Below, piece by piece: positions 1 to 8,639 of a stretch of DNA of 64,000 nt. Both the position numbers and the translations under genes were made by a program. Numbering within the stretch: position 1 is the stretch's first letter; each line of letters begins with the position of its first letter. This DNA is from CAWUIH01 sp963922495 (GTDB lineage: Bacteria > Pseudomonadota > Gammaproteobacteria > Coxiellales > Coxiellaceae): contig CAWUIH010000001.1 in NCBI GenBank assembly GCA_963922495.1, positions 62,001-126,000 on the forward strand. The letters are read 5' to 3'. The notes below the pieces were generated by a model. That model made no database searches, had not been told where the DNA came from, and saw only the letters and a list, made by a program, of their open reading frames with translations.

Positions 1-40
1 ACCCAAATCAGGTAGTGAATTGAGAGATATAAGGTTGGTT

Positions 41-2011
41 ATGAAGATAAAACGACTGATTGCAACTGTCCTTTCCGCCCTCACTGTAGTGGCTGCCAAT
101 GCCCAGGCCGCTGATTTGATTCAAGTTTATCATCAGGCGCTTGTGAGTGACCCCGCTTTCAAAGAGGCCTATGCGACTTGGATGGCGGCGAAAGAGGACT
201 TACCACTGGCTTATTCCAGTGGTGGCCTTCCCGGGGGTGGTTTATTACCTTTTGTTGATTTACAGGGAAATTTTAATCCTACTTGGGTTCGTAATCGAGA
301 TAACGGTGGAACTTATTCTGGAAGCGTGAATAGTCTCGGTTACTCACTATCTATTACGCAGAGTATTTTTAATTTTGCTACTTGGAAGTCAATTGCCGGC
401 GCCAACTTCACAGTTAAGGCCGCAACTGCAACTTACTTGGCGGCGTCTCAAGATCTGATGTCCCGCAGTGCTGAAGATTATTTTCAAGTATTAAAAGATT
501 ATGATGCGTTACGCTATACTTTGGCATTAAAGCAAGCTAATTTGCACCAATTGGTGACGGCAGAACAAGAATACAAAGTTGGTTTGATTGCCATCACCGG
601 AGTTTATGAGGCGCAAGCGAGTTACGATAGTTCCATTGCGCAAGAAATTGCAGATCGTAATACGCTTGCTAACGATTTAGAAACATTGCGCTCAATTACA
701 GGGGTGCGCTATAAGTCATTAGCGATGTTGAAAAACACTATACCGTTGGTAATTCCAAAACCACATAATTTAAGAGCTTGGATAGATATTTCTCTTCATC
801 AAAACTACGGTATTCAATCAGATCTCAACGGCATGTTGGCTGCTCACCAGGCAGTATTAGCCGCTGCGGCAGGACGTTATCCTGCGTTGTCTGCTAGTGT
901 CAGTGGTGGTCAAACTCAAACCGGGGAGCAACCTGGTGCGGATACCGGAACAGAGCATACAACAAGCATTAACGGCACTATTACTCTCGATTTTCCAGTA
1001 TATCGCGGCGGTTATGACGGGCCCAATACTAAACAGAAAGAGTATTTGTATTTGAAAGCCAGTGAGCAGCTGGAGTATCAACATCGATATGTTATTGAGA
1101 ATACCAGTCAGCAGTACCTAAATGTTGACGCCTATACCGTGAAAATTAAGGCGGACCAAGAAGCTATTGTCTCAGCTAGAAATAAATTAAAGGCAACGCA
1201 GTCAGGTTACGTGGTAGGTACTCGTACCATGGTAGATGTACTTAATGCCATTAGTGATCTTTATAATGTTGAGCAACAATGGTCAGATGACCGTTACAAC
1301 TATGTGACGGCAATCATCTCTTTGAAGAATTATGCCGGGACATTATCTCCTAAAGATTTGGCTGTAATTAATACTTGGCTTGGCAAATCAGTTACATTTA
1401 ATACCAGTTACAATGTCAATGTCAGTCCACTCGCAACTCTTCAGGGGATTGCCAAAGGTGATGGCGGCGCTGCCAGCAAAGCGGGTTCTTTGAAAGCGGC
1501 ACAGCAACCCCCATTGAATTCCAAGAAGGGTTTTGGAACCACCGTGACACAATCTCCCGCTGCGATGAACGCAGTTGCTCAATTGACAAGTTCTCCCACT
1601 AATTCGCACATAAATCATGCTCGCATAGCCACCAACGGCTACACCAAAACTTATTATGCAATCCAGGTTTATGCGGCCCAAAACCTGAGCGAAGCCTACT
1701 CGTTTATCAGCCATTATTCAATCGATGCAAGCCAGCAGTTACACATTGTGCGTCATAAACAATGGTATCGAGTTGTTTACGGGCATTATCCTTCTTATAG
1801 CCAGGCCAAAATATATATTCGTGAATTGCCCCATAGTTTGCGGCACCTAAAACCCTACGTCGTTAAGGTGGTAGAGTCGCGTAGCTCTGATGTCAAGTCA
1901 CATTCATTACAGCCTGGCGAACAACATAAATCGTCTTTGAGCAACGTTCCCGATATCGATAGCCGCACTTCAGTGTCAGTTGGTAGTAGTACTAGGCCTA
2001 GGTCTCGCTAG
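41..2011 (+). CDS. tolC: TolC-family outer-membrane efflux channel with C-terminal SPOR domain
   Basis: TolC-type trimeric outer-membrane channel for efflux pumps and type I secretion. I take the ATG at 41 as start rather than the TTG at 20, because an AAGG ribosome site lies 6 bases upstream and a clean signal peptide follows (residues 1-23, ending NAQA|ADLIQ). Residues 24 to about 445 show the repeated helical outer-membrane-factor pattern (early YHQALVSDPAF, later GTRTMVDVLNAISDLYNVEQQW). An Ala/Ser/Thr-rich linker follows. Residues about 536-614 (YYAIQVYAAQNLSEA, then WYRVVYGHYPSYSQAKIYI) match the SPOR fold, which in other proteins binds denuded septal peptidoglycan. At 656 residues it is much longer than ordinary TolC (about 470-490 after processing). 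The family call is firm; the SPOR call rests on pattern only. The next gene lies 117 bases downstream and looks independently promoted. Confidence 0.88.
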   Translation: MKIKRLIATVLSALTVVAANAQAADLIQVYHQALVSDPAFKEAYATWMAAKEDLPLAYSSGGLPGGGLLPFVDLQGNFNPTWVRNRDNGGTYSGSVNSLGYSLSITQSIFNFATWKSIAGANFTVKAATATYLAASQDLMSRSAEDYFQVLKDYDALRYTLALKQANLHQLVTAEQEYKVGLIAITGVYEAQASYDSSIAQEIADRNTLANDLETLRSITGVRYKSLAMLKNTIPLVIPKPHNLRAWIDISLHQNYGIQSDLNGMLAAHQAVLAAAAGRYPALSASVSGGQTQTGEQPGADTGTEHTTSINGTITLDFPVYRGGYDGPNTKQKEYLYLKASEQLEYQHRYVIENTSQQYLNVDAYTVKIKADQEAIVSARNKLKATQSGYVVGTRTMVDVLNAISDLYNVEQQWSDDRYNYVTAIISLKNYAGTLSPKDLAVINTWLGKSVTFNTSYNVNVSPLATLQGIAKGDGGAASKAGSLKAAQQPPLNSKKGFGTTVTQSPAAMNAVAQLTSSPTNSHINHARIATNGYTKTYYAIQVYAAQNLSEAYSFISHYSIDASQQLHIVRHKQWYRVVYGHYPSYSQAKIYIRELPHSLRHLKPYVVKVVESRSSDVKSHSLQPGEQHKSSLSNVPDIDSRTSVSVGSSTRPRSR

Positions 2012-2083
2012 CGCACTATCGAAACGCCAAAGCTAATCATTTCGGTGTGACTTTCCTCCCTTATCACCTTTGTATAAATTCTT

Positions 2084-2104
2084 ATATTTAAATATTGCAA
2101 TATT
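2084..2104. promoter_or_regulatory. Overlapping palindromes, likely operator of the ArsR-type gene
   Basis: Two perfect palindromes overlap here: ATATTTAAATAT at 2084-2095 and AATATTGCAATATT at 2091-2104. They cover the -35 element of the promoter in front of the ArsR-like gene. ArsR/SmtB repressors typically bind AT-rich dyads over their own promoter, so autoregulation is the natural reading. Which palindrome is used is not known. Confidence 0.55.
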
Positions 2105-2122
2105 GCTATATTTTGATATAAT
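2095..2122 (+). promoter_or_regulatory. Sigma-70-type promoter for the arsR-like/MFS operon
   Basis: TTGCAA at 2095-2100, a 16-base spacer, then a perfect TATAAT at 2117-2122. The ATG at 2129 lies only 6 bases beyond the -10 box, which is about where transcription should start. No ribosome-binding site is visible, so the transcript would be leaderless. Confidence 0.65.
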
Positions 2123-2128
2123 TGTTGT

Positions 2129-2452
2129 ATGAATATCGCTAAAAAACTCCGTATTATCTCCAATCCAGTTCGTCTCAATATCCTGGAATGGTTAGCGAAT
2201 CCGTATGAACATTTTAAAGACTGCTTGCTCACCTCAGAGGGTGTGTCGCCTGTGGATAGCCAAGGTGGGGTGTGTATCGGTGCGATTGTTAAAAAAGCTA
2301 AACTAGCACAACCCACGATTTCGCAGTATATGTCTCTCATGCAATCTGCGGAGCTTGTTTATTCAAAACGGCGTGGACAATGGAACCATTTTTATCTTAA
2401 CAGGGACGTAGTACAACTTTTATTAAAGAACTTAACCGAAAAAATATCATGA
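2129..2452 (+). CDS. ArsR/SmtB-family winged-helix transcriptional repressor
   Basis: Small regulator of 107 residues. The N-terminal helix pattern ISNPVRLNILEWLA (about residues 10-23) and the recognition region LAQPTISQYMSLMQSAELV followed by a wing (KRRGQWNHFYLN) are typical of ArsR-type winged-helix repressors. Compared with the classic family, a loop of about 20 residues (34-52) separates helix 2 from the DNA-binding helices. It contains two cysteines (DCLL and GVCIG), which could sense a metal or redox state, but the standard ELCVCDL metal motif is absent. It overlaps the following transporter gene by 4 bases (ATGA), so the pair is one operon, and the transporter is probably what it controls. 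The start is fixed by a promoter ending 6 bases upstream. Confidence 0.8.
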   Translation: MNIAKKLRIISNPVRLNILEWLANPYEHFKDCLLTSEGVSPVDSQGGVCIGAIVKKAKLAQPTISQYMSLMQSAELVYSKRRGQWNHFYLNRDVVQLLLKNLTEKIS

Positions 2453-3639
2453 ACTATTCGCAAAAATCTCCGCATATTGCTTCGTTTCTATTTATATTGC
2501 CGTTGCCAACAATTTTGATTGTGATGTTTTCACCAATGTTGGTTGCCCTCGCAAATACCTTTCAAATCAGTGCTGCCAGTGCAAAAGCAACTATTGTAGT
2601 GAGTTTATTGGGTTACGCAATTGGGCCATTGATTTATGGTCCACTATCGAATCGTTTTGGCCGTAAACCTGCGTTATATTTAGGTTTAACTGTAACATTA
2701 CTAGGATTAGTAATTGATGTTGTAGCCACTCAGTTGCTTAGTTATGAGTTGTTTTTAATTGGTCGGGTTATAACGACACTCGGTGCAGTTGCTGGAATGA
2801 CATTATCATTTGCGATGATTGGAGATTGTTTTGAACCTGAGAAAGCGCGTAAAGTCACTACTTTGTCAATTCTAAGCTTTGGATTTTTGCCCGGTTTAGT
2901 CGCGATATTAAGCGGATATATGACACAACATGTTACCTGGGAAATCATGTTGTATTTTGGAATAATTTATGTGGTTCTTATGGCGATCATCGTTTATTTT
3001 ATACCGGAAACTCATCATTCTAAAAATCCCCATGCGCTGAATTTAAAGAAATTACTCTCAGGTTATGGCGTGGTTATTAAGTCACGAAATATGCTGATTT
3101 TAACTTTAATTACTGGCATGTGTACGAGTGTGTTTTATATTTATGCCGCACAAGCTCCATTTATTGGTATTCATTTGATCGGACTAAAAACTTCAACTTT
3201 TGGATTATTGAATTTTTTCCCCTACATTATTTATTTGATTTCGCTAATTATTAATGCAAAAATAGCTCATCGAAAAAGCTATTTTCGATTAGTGATGACG
3301 GGGGTAATTCCGTTTGCGTTGGGTGGTGTCATCATGTTGTTGTGCTATTCTTGGGGTGTCATTAACATATGGACATTGTTTATTCCCAGTGCCTTAGTGC
3401 TATTTGGGATGGCACCGATTATGCCAAGCACCATTGCACTGGCTATCAGTGAATTCAGTGATAAAGGTTCAGCGTCAGCATTTAATAATTTCGGTTTTGT
3501 AACAGTTTCCATGCTTATCACCTTTGTGACTAGTAATATTTCATTGGTTCATGGTTTAATATACCCGGTTGCAATTATTATCGCGGTGTTAATCACAAGC
3601 CTGGTAGTATTCCATCAATTTGTATTGAAGTCAGTTTAA
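2449..3639 (+). CDS. MFS drug-efflux transporter, Bcr/CflA-like
   Basis: Inner-membrane transporter of 396 residues with about twelve hydrophobic segments. The loop between segments 2 and 3 reads YGPLSNRFGRKPALYLG (residues about 64-80), the signature motif A of the major facilitator superfamily, in the form common to Bcr/CflA drug-proton antiporters (12 TM). It is translationally coupled to the ArsR-type gene by a 4-base overlap, which suggests substrate-induced efflux: ligand binding to the repressor would release transcription. The substrate cannot be read from sequence. It ends 14 bases before the convergent stop of the next gene, with no obvious terminator between them. Confidence 0.82.
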   Translation: MNYSQKSPHIASFLFILPLPTILIVMFSPMLVALANTFQISAASAKATIVVSLLGYAIGPLIYGPLSNRFGRKPALYLGLTVTLLGLVIDVVATQLLSYELFLIGRVITTLGAVAGMTLSFAMIGDCFEPEKARKVTTLSILSFGFLPGLVAILSGYMTQHVTWEIMLYFGIIYVVLMAIIVYFIPETHHSKNPHALNLKKLLSGYGVVIKSRNMLILTLITGMCTSVFYIYAAQAPFIGIHLIGLKTSTFGLLNFFPYIIYLISLIINAKIAHRKSYFRLVMTGVIPFALGGVIMLLCYSWGVINIWTLFIPSALVLFGMAPIMPSTIALAISEFSDKGSASAFNNFGFVTVSMLITFVTSNISLVHGLIYPVAIIIAVLITSLVVFHQFVLKSV

Positions 3640-3653
3640 TCGCAATTACTTGA

Positions 3654-4814
3654 TTAGTCGGTTCCCATTGTCGGTTGTTGTATTTGATAATCGCTTAATA
3701 AGGGAGTTTTCTTGTTGTCTCCTTTGATAGCGTCCTTGGTGTCTGCAGGAACGCTCTGAGCTTTTGTATCTGGGGGCCGAACCGATGATGAAGGCGTAGA
3801 AAAAATACTCAGAGCGCCAGTAAACAATCCTGTTAAAGTGTTTAAAACTGACGATTTAGGGTCGATACCATGATGTTGGCAAATTTCTTGATAGTAGCCA
3901 ATAAATATATCTTTTTGCTTTTTTTCAGCTCTCTGATGACACCATTCGTCAGCGCTTTTGGAAATTTCAGGGTATTTCCGACGATTAACCAGTGCAAAGG
4001 TGATCGCAATGCAATATGGTTCTTCATGAGCTAAGGCAAGGTAAAACAATTCGACTCTCCTTAATTCAGAACTCTTAATAATGGCATGATAATATCTATT
4101 AAAAAGTGCAGCAGCAAATTGTACTCGATTGTGACTAACTGCCGCGTGTAGAAAATCGATTAAATAGATCGAGTTATCGGCGCATACATTCATGACCTTT
4201 GTGAATGTTTCATGCGTCAGTGTGATATCTTCGTGTTCGAGTGTTTGTATCACATCGTGGATGGTTCTTGGTACGATGGGTTTTTGTATTGCGACCCATG
4301 TTTGATAAAAATGAGCTGCTTTTGCAATGGTCGATTCATTAATGTTGCGTTTTAATTTAATTCTTTGAAGTTTAATATATTGTCGGGCTATGAAAAAGTC
4401 TTTTTTTTGCTTAGCGGTGAATTCTTGAGAATTGTTATCGAACTTTGTAATCAGTTGTTGATGCTGATTGGATTCTGTAAATCCTATTAAAAATCCTAAT
4501 ATGGTTACAGAGTAATTTTGAATTTCTAGGATCGTTTGTATTAGAGAGTCAAGGTATGTTGATTCCTGTTTCAGTAGCCATTTAAATATGGTTGCTTCTT
4601 CGGCGAATCCAATAACTATCGCTTCTTGGTTAGCTTGTATTGCTTGATTCAAAAGGCTTTGAAGTAAACTTGAATGAGGCTTTTGAGATAAGAATTGTTT
4701 AAATTTCTCAACTACCGGTTCCTTTTTCCCGCTTGTAATGAGTGGGTTAATTTCCTTAAAAAGGTTCTTTTGTTTTTTGTCTTTATCAGGCAATTGAGTA
4801 TAATTTGTCCGCAT
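3654..4814 (-). CDS. Unknown protein, helical-repeat-like, effector candidate
   Basis: I do not recognise this 386-residue protein. It has no signal peptide and no convincing membrane segment except a mildly hydrophobic stretch near residues 325-340 (VLNTLTGLFTGALSIF). Residues about 30-300 are almost wholly predicted-helix in character, with units such as YLIDFLHAAVSHNRVQFAAALFN and VELFYLALAHEEPYCIAITFAL that resemble alpha-solenoid repeats. The last 45 residues are polar, Pro/Ser/Thr/Lys-rich and probably disordered. It stands alone between core genes (MFS gene and waaA), transcribed toward the MFS gene. In a host-associated bacterium this architecture is common among secreted effectors, but no secretion signal can be proved here. 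Confidence 0.6.
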   Translation of the reverse strand: MRTNYTQLPDKDKKQKNLFKEINPLITSGKKEPVVEKFKQFLSQKPHSSLLQSLLNQAIQANQEAIVIGFAEEATIFKWLLKQESTYLDSLIQTILEIQNYSVTILGFLIGFTESNQHQQLITKFDNNSQEFTAKQKKDFFIARQYIKLQRIKLKRNINESTIAKAAHFYQTWVAIQKPIVPRTIHDVIQTLEHEDITLTHETFTKVMNVCADNSIYLIDFLHAAVSHNRVQFAAALFNRYYHAIIKSSELRRVELFYLALAHEEPYCIAITFALVNRRKYPEISKSADEWCHQRAEKKQKDIFIGYYQEICQHHGIDPKSSVLNTLTGLFTGALSIFSTPSSSVRPPDTKAQSVPADTKDAIKGDNKKTPLLSDYQIQQPTMGTD

Positions 4815-4956
4815 TTTCCCCTCAAGTTTACTATTGGTTTGGTTCTGGGTTCTGTATTCTACTACAGCATTATTAACTAATAATGAATATAATCATGTTC
4901 TTCCCGAATAATTCTAAAGGAATCAGAGGAGTGAGGTTATCACGCTTAGCAACCAG

Positions 4957-6225
4957 TTATGGATTATTGAGGTGACAAGAAATCCATTGCAAATGTCTTT
5001 TTAATGCGCCAGTGTTTGATTCACTAACAGCAAGGGCACGTTGTCCCAAGGCAATACGTTGCGTTTCATCGTTGAATAGTTCATTCACTGCAGAGGCAAT
5101 ATCAGTTGCATTATCAACTATTTTCAGTGCATTTGCTTTTTTAAGTAGTTCGCTGATCGCCTCAAAATTATGCAAATTTGGACCCGTCAGTAGCGGTAAC
5201 TTTAATGCCGCCGGTTCAATTAAATTATGGCCCCCGACCTGACACAAACTTCCTGCAACAAAGGCGACATCGCTGGCGGCATAAAACAACATCATTTCTC
5301 CCATGGTGTCACCAAGCATGATACTGGTATCAATCGTAGGCATTTGTTTTAAGCTACGTCTTGCCACAGTAAAACCATGAGATTTACATAATTTTGCAAC
5401 CTTGTTGAAGCGGTCGGGGTGACGTGGTACCAAAATTAACAATGTGTTTGGATGTTGCTGTTGGATATTTTTAAATGCATCTAAGATAACTTCTTCTTCT
5501 GTTTCATGAGTGCTAGCAGCAATAAAAGTTGGTCGATTACCGTAGTCGTGTTTGAGTTGTAACCCTTTCTGTTGGATGCCTTCTGGAAGTTGTAAATCAA
5601 ATTTAATGTTACCGCTGATAAATAATTTATCAGGATTCGCGCCGAGTTGTAAGAAATGGCTGCCATCAAGATCACTTTGTGCGGCAATATTGGTAAAATT
5701 TTGGAGCATCTGTTCAGTGAGAGAGGCAATATGTTGATAGCCCTTCATTGAGCGCAATGACAAGCGCGCGTTTGCCAGCAGTAGTGGGATATGGCGTTTT
5801 GCTGTGTAATAGAGTAAGTTTGGCCATAATTCAGTTTCCATGATGATAGCTATTTCAGGATGAATTCGTTTGAGAAAACGTTTAACGATTAGAGGTAAAT
5901 CGTAAGGCAGATAAAGGCTGATCACAGCATCGCCGAAGCGTTGTTGTACTTGTGCGCGTCCTGTAGGGGTTGTGGTAGTAATCACTAAATGATGCTGTGG
6001 ATATTTTTTTAAAATGTTTTTAATCAACGGAGTAGCAGCAATGACCTCGCCGACAGAGACAGCGTGTAGCCAAATCACCTTGTCATTTGCTGGAATCGCT
6101 TTTATATTGGCAAAGCGTTCTGACCAGTTTTTGCGATAACCCATTTGTTTCAACGAGCGCCAATAAAGGCGCAACAACACAAAGGGCAATGCTGCAGTAA
6201 GTATAAAAGTGTATAAGTAACGCAT
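4957..6225 (-). CDS. waaA: 3-deoxy-D-manno-octulosonic acid (Kdo) transferase
   Basis: WaaA (KdtA) transfers Kdo from CMP-Kdo to lipid IVA at the cytoplasmic face of the inner membrane, completing the lipid A-Kdo core. The 422-residue length is normal. It has an N-terminal membrane anchor (residues 1-20, LYTFILTAALPFVLLRLYW), the Kdo-transferase N-domain (WLHAVSVGEVIAATPLI, about 49-65), ISGNIKFD, and the nucleotide-sugar motif VGGHNLIEPAALKLPLL of GT-B fold enzymes. It is divergent from parE, with 57 bases between the start codons. Whether it adds one or two Kdo residues cannot be told from sequence. Confidence 0.93.
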   Translation of the reverse strand: MRYLYTFILTAALPFVLLRLYWRSLKQMGYRKNWSERFANIKAIPANDKVIWLHAVSVGEVIAATPLIKNILKKYPQHHLVITTTTPTGRAQVQQRFGDAVISLYLPYDLPLIVKRFLKRIHPEIAIIMETELWPNLLYYTAKRHIPLLLANARLSLRSMKGYQHIASLTEQMLQNFTNIAAQSDLDGSHFLQLGANPDKLFISGNIKFDLQLPEGIQQKGLQLKHDYGNRPTFIAASTHETEEEVILDAFKNIQQQHPNTLLILVPRHPDRFNKVAKLCKSHGFTVARRSLKQMPTIDTSIMLGDTMGEMMLFYAASDVAFVAGSLCQVGGHNLIEPAALKLPLLTGPNLHNFEAISELLKKANALKIVDNATDIASAVNELFNDETQRIALGQRALAVSESNTGALKRHLQWISCHLNNP

Positions 6226-6282
6226 TGGTGTAGTTTACAATGTTGTTATTTTGTGTCAAAGCTTAATTGAGGCCGATCAAAT

Positions 6283-8184
6283 ATGCGAAATAAAAATCAG
6301 GGATACACTGCTGCATCGATTGAAGTATTGAGCGGTTTGGACCCAGTAAAACTGCGACCGGGAATGTACACTGACATTTCCAATCCCAACCATCTTGCGC
6401 ATGAGATTATTGATAATAGCACCGATGAGGCAATCGCGGGTTTTGCACGTAATATTGCTGTTACATTATATTCCGATAATTCGCTATCCGTCAGTGACGA
6501 CGGTCGTGGGATGCCAACCGATATCCACCCCACTCATCAATTAACCGGCATCGAATTAATTCTGACCCGTCTACATGCAGGTGCAAAATTCTCTTCTAAA
6601 ACTTATCAATATTCCGGTGGCTTACACGGTGTTGGTGTTTCTGTGGTGAATGCGCTATCTAAAAAACTTATTGTGCAGGTCAAAAAGGACGGTAAAATTC
6701 TGCAAATGGATTTTGCTAATGGTGAACGTACTAGAAAGCTACGCACTGTGGGCCAATGTAATAAAAATGAAACGGGTACTTTAGTACAGTTCTGGCCGGA
6801 CGCAAAATATTTTGATTCCGTGAAATTTGTGATCACCGCACTGAAACATACTTTGCGCGCCAAGGCGGTGCTGTGTCCTGGCTTAGCAATGCGCTTTTGT
6901 GATGATAAGAGTGGCAAGGTGACGGAGTGGTTTTATGAACAGGGATTAAAAACTTATCTTTCCGACAGCTTGCGTGGTGTGTTAGCCGTACCACAGACAC
7001 CATGGGTGGATAGTTTTACTGGTGACAAAGAAGCGGTTGATTGGGCTGTGAGCTGGTTGCCAGAAGGCGGCAATGCAGTGACAGAGAGTTATGTCAATTT
7101 AATACCGACTCCCAGTGGCGGGACTCATGTAAATGGGTTGCGAACAGGTTTGTTGGAAGCAATGCGTGAATTTTGTGATATTCATAAATTGTTACCACGA
7201 AACCTAAAATTAACTGGCGATGATATTTGGGAGCAATGTTCGTTTGTGTTATCGATTAAAATGCAAGAAACGCAATTCTCAGGACAAACTAAAGAGCGCC
7301 TTACCTCACGCCAAGCGGCAGTATTTGTCTCTGGAGTTGTTAAAGATGCTTTCAGTCTTTGGCTTAATCAACATGTCAATGACGGAAAATTAATTGCAGA
7401 ATTAGCGATTGCAAATGCACAAAAGCGGCTGAAAATTAGTAAAAAAGTATCACGTAAAAAAATCACTACAGGCCCCGCCTTACCTGGAAAACTAGCTGAT
7501 TGTAGTCTGTCTGATCCAATGCAATGTGAGTTGTTTCTTGTAGAGGGGGATTCAGCTGGTGGATCAGCAAAACAGGCACGTGATAAAAACTTCCAAGCAG
7601 TAATGCCCTTGCGCGGAAAAATTCTCAATACCTGGGAGGTGGAAACCGAGCAAGTGCTGGCATCACAATCAGTACATGATGTGGCGGTGGCAATGGGCGT
7701 TGATCCGGGTAGTGATGATATTCGAGGTCTGCGCTACGGAAGAATTTGTATTTTGGCGGATGCGGATTCTGACGGCTATCATATTGCGACTCTATTATGT
7801 GCATTATTTTTGAAACATTTTCCAAAATTGGTGTCGGATGGGCACGTATTTGTTGCAATGCCACCGCTTTATCGCATAGATGTGGGTAGGGAAGTGTATT
7901 ACGCGTTGGATGAAAGTGAAAAAGATGGTATTTTGGATCGTGTTAAGGCTGAGAAGAAAAGAGGAGCGATCAACATTCAACGATTCAAAGGGTTAGGTGA
8001 AATGAACCCTGACCAACTGCGTGAAACCACGATGAATCCAGATACGCGTCGTCTAGTACAGTTAATAGTGAAGAGCGGCGATCAATCACAACAAATGTTA
8101 GATATGTTGCTTGCCAAAAAGCGCGCGCAAGACCGTCGAAAATGGCTAGAAGAGAAAGGCAATTTAGCTGAAACAACTTCGTAA
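6283..8184 (+). CDS. parE: DNA topoisomerase IV subunit B
   Basis: ATPase subunit of topoisomerase IV, which with ParC decatenates daughter chromosomes. The GHKL ATPase site is seen in EIIDNSTDEAIAG (about residues 44-56), DDGRGMP and GLHGVGVSVVNALS. The TOPRIM metal site is VEGDSAGGSAKQARDK (about 420-435) with DADSDG (about 492-497), and the C-terminal RFKGLGEMNPDQLRETTM ends the GyrB-like core. At 633 residues it is ParE-sized and lacks the gammaproteobacterial GyrB insertion. An AAATTGAGGCC-like ribosome site precedes the ATG. parC is not in the window. Confidence 0.93.
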   Translation: MRNKNQGYTAASIEVLSGLDPVKLRPGMYTDISNPNHLAHEIIDNSTDEAIAGFARNIAVTLYSDNSLSVSDDGRGMPTDIHPTHQLTGIELILTRLHAGAKFSSKTYQYSGGLHGVGVSVVNALSKKLIVQVKKDGKILQMDFANGERTRKLRTVGQCNKNETGTLVQFWPDAKYFDSVKFVITALKHTLRAKAVLCPGLAMRFCDDKSGKVTEWFYEQGLKTYLSDSLRGVLAVPQTPWVDSFTGDKEAVDWAVSWLPEGGNAVTESYVNLIPTPSGGTHVNGLRTGLLEAMREFCDIHKLLPRNLKLTGDDIWEQCSFVLSIKMQETQFSGQTKERLTSRQAAVFVSGVVKDAFSLWLNQHVNDGKLIAELAIANAQKRLKISKKVSRKKITTGPALPGKLADCSLSDPMQCELFLVEGDSAGGSAKQARDKNFQAVMPLRGKILNTWEVETEQVLASQSVHDVAVAMGVDPGSDDIRGLRYGRICILADADSDGYHIATLLCALFLKHFPKLVSDGHVFVAMPPLYRIDVGREVYYALDESEKDGILDRVKAEKKRGAINIQRFKGLGEMNPDQLRETTMNPDTRRLVQLIVKSGDQSQQMLDMLLAKKRAQDRRKWLEEKGNLAETTS

Positions 8185-8208
8185 TTATTATATTTCCATG
8201 GAGCTCTA

Positions 8209-8547
8209 ATGCGTTACGATCCGAACCCTCCTAAAAAACGAACGGTCCCGTTAGTCACCGCGTTATTAATTATCTTACTGCTAATTTTATCATGGCGTAT
8301 TGTGTTACCACTATTCGGTGTAACGTTGATTTTGACTGGAAATGCGATGGGGTTTTTAATTTCGACGACGACAGTTTTGAGCGTCACCGTACTGCTATTT
8401 TTTTTATTTACCGGTATTGGTGTTTTGATATTCGGTATAATGGCATTTATATGGGCAGCAGTTGCTATCAGTTTTTTCCCAGTGTTGTTTCCAGTGCTAG
8501 TTCCCTTACTAGTTGTTTTGATATTAATCCGCTTATTAAGAAGATAA
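8209..8547 (+). CDS. Small integral membrane protein, unknown
   Basis: 112 residues, nearly all hydrophobic after a basic N-terminus (RYDPNPPKKR). About three membrane segments are visible (residues 13-40, 41-70, 72-108), ending in a positive tail LIRLLRR. A GGAG site 6 bases before the ATG and only 24 bases after the parE stop suggest co-transcription with parE. No family is recognised. An equally long frame exists on the opposite strand, but it lacks the ribosome site and its product is polar and Asn/Lys-rich without recognisable features, so the plus strand is preferred. Confidence 0.6.
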   Translation: MRYDPNPPKKRTVPLVTALLIILLLILSWRIVLPLFGVTLILTGNAMGFLISTTTVLSVTVLLFFLFTGIGVLIFGIMAFIWAAVAISFFPVLFPVLVPLLVVLILIRLLRR

Positions 8548-8639
8548 TTCACACTTTATGATCATTGGTATTTGATCACATGTCGGACAATCGAAATGAT
8601 TTCTGATAGAATCTACGAAAATTTTAACGGGGGGTTTGC

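Noticed and set aside
8214..8552. 112-codon frame on the minus strand opposite the small membrane protein gene
   Set aside because: Antisense product is polar and Asn/Lys/Thr-rich without features; the plus-strand frame has a GGAG site and coherent membrane segments.
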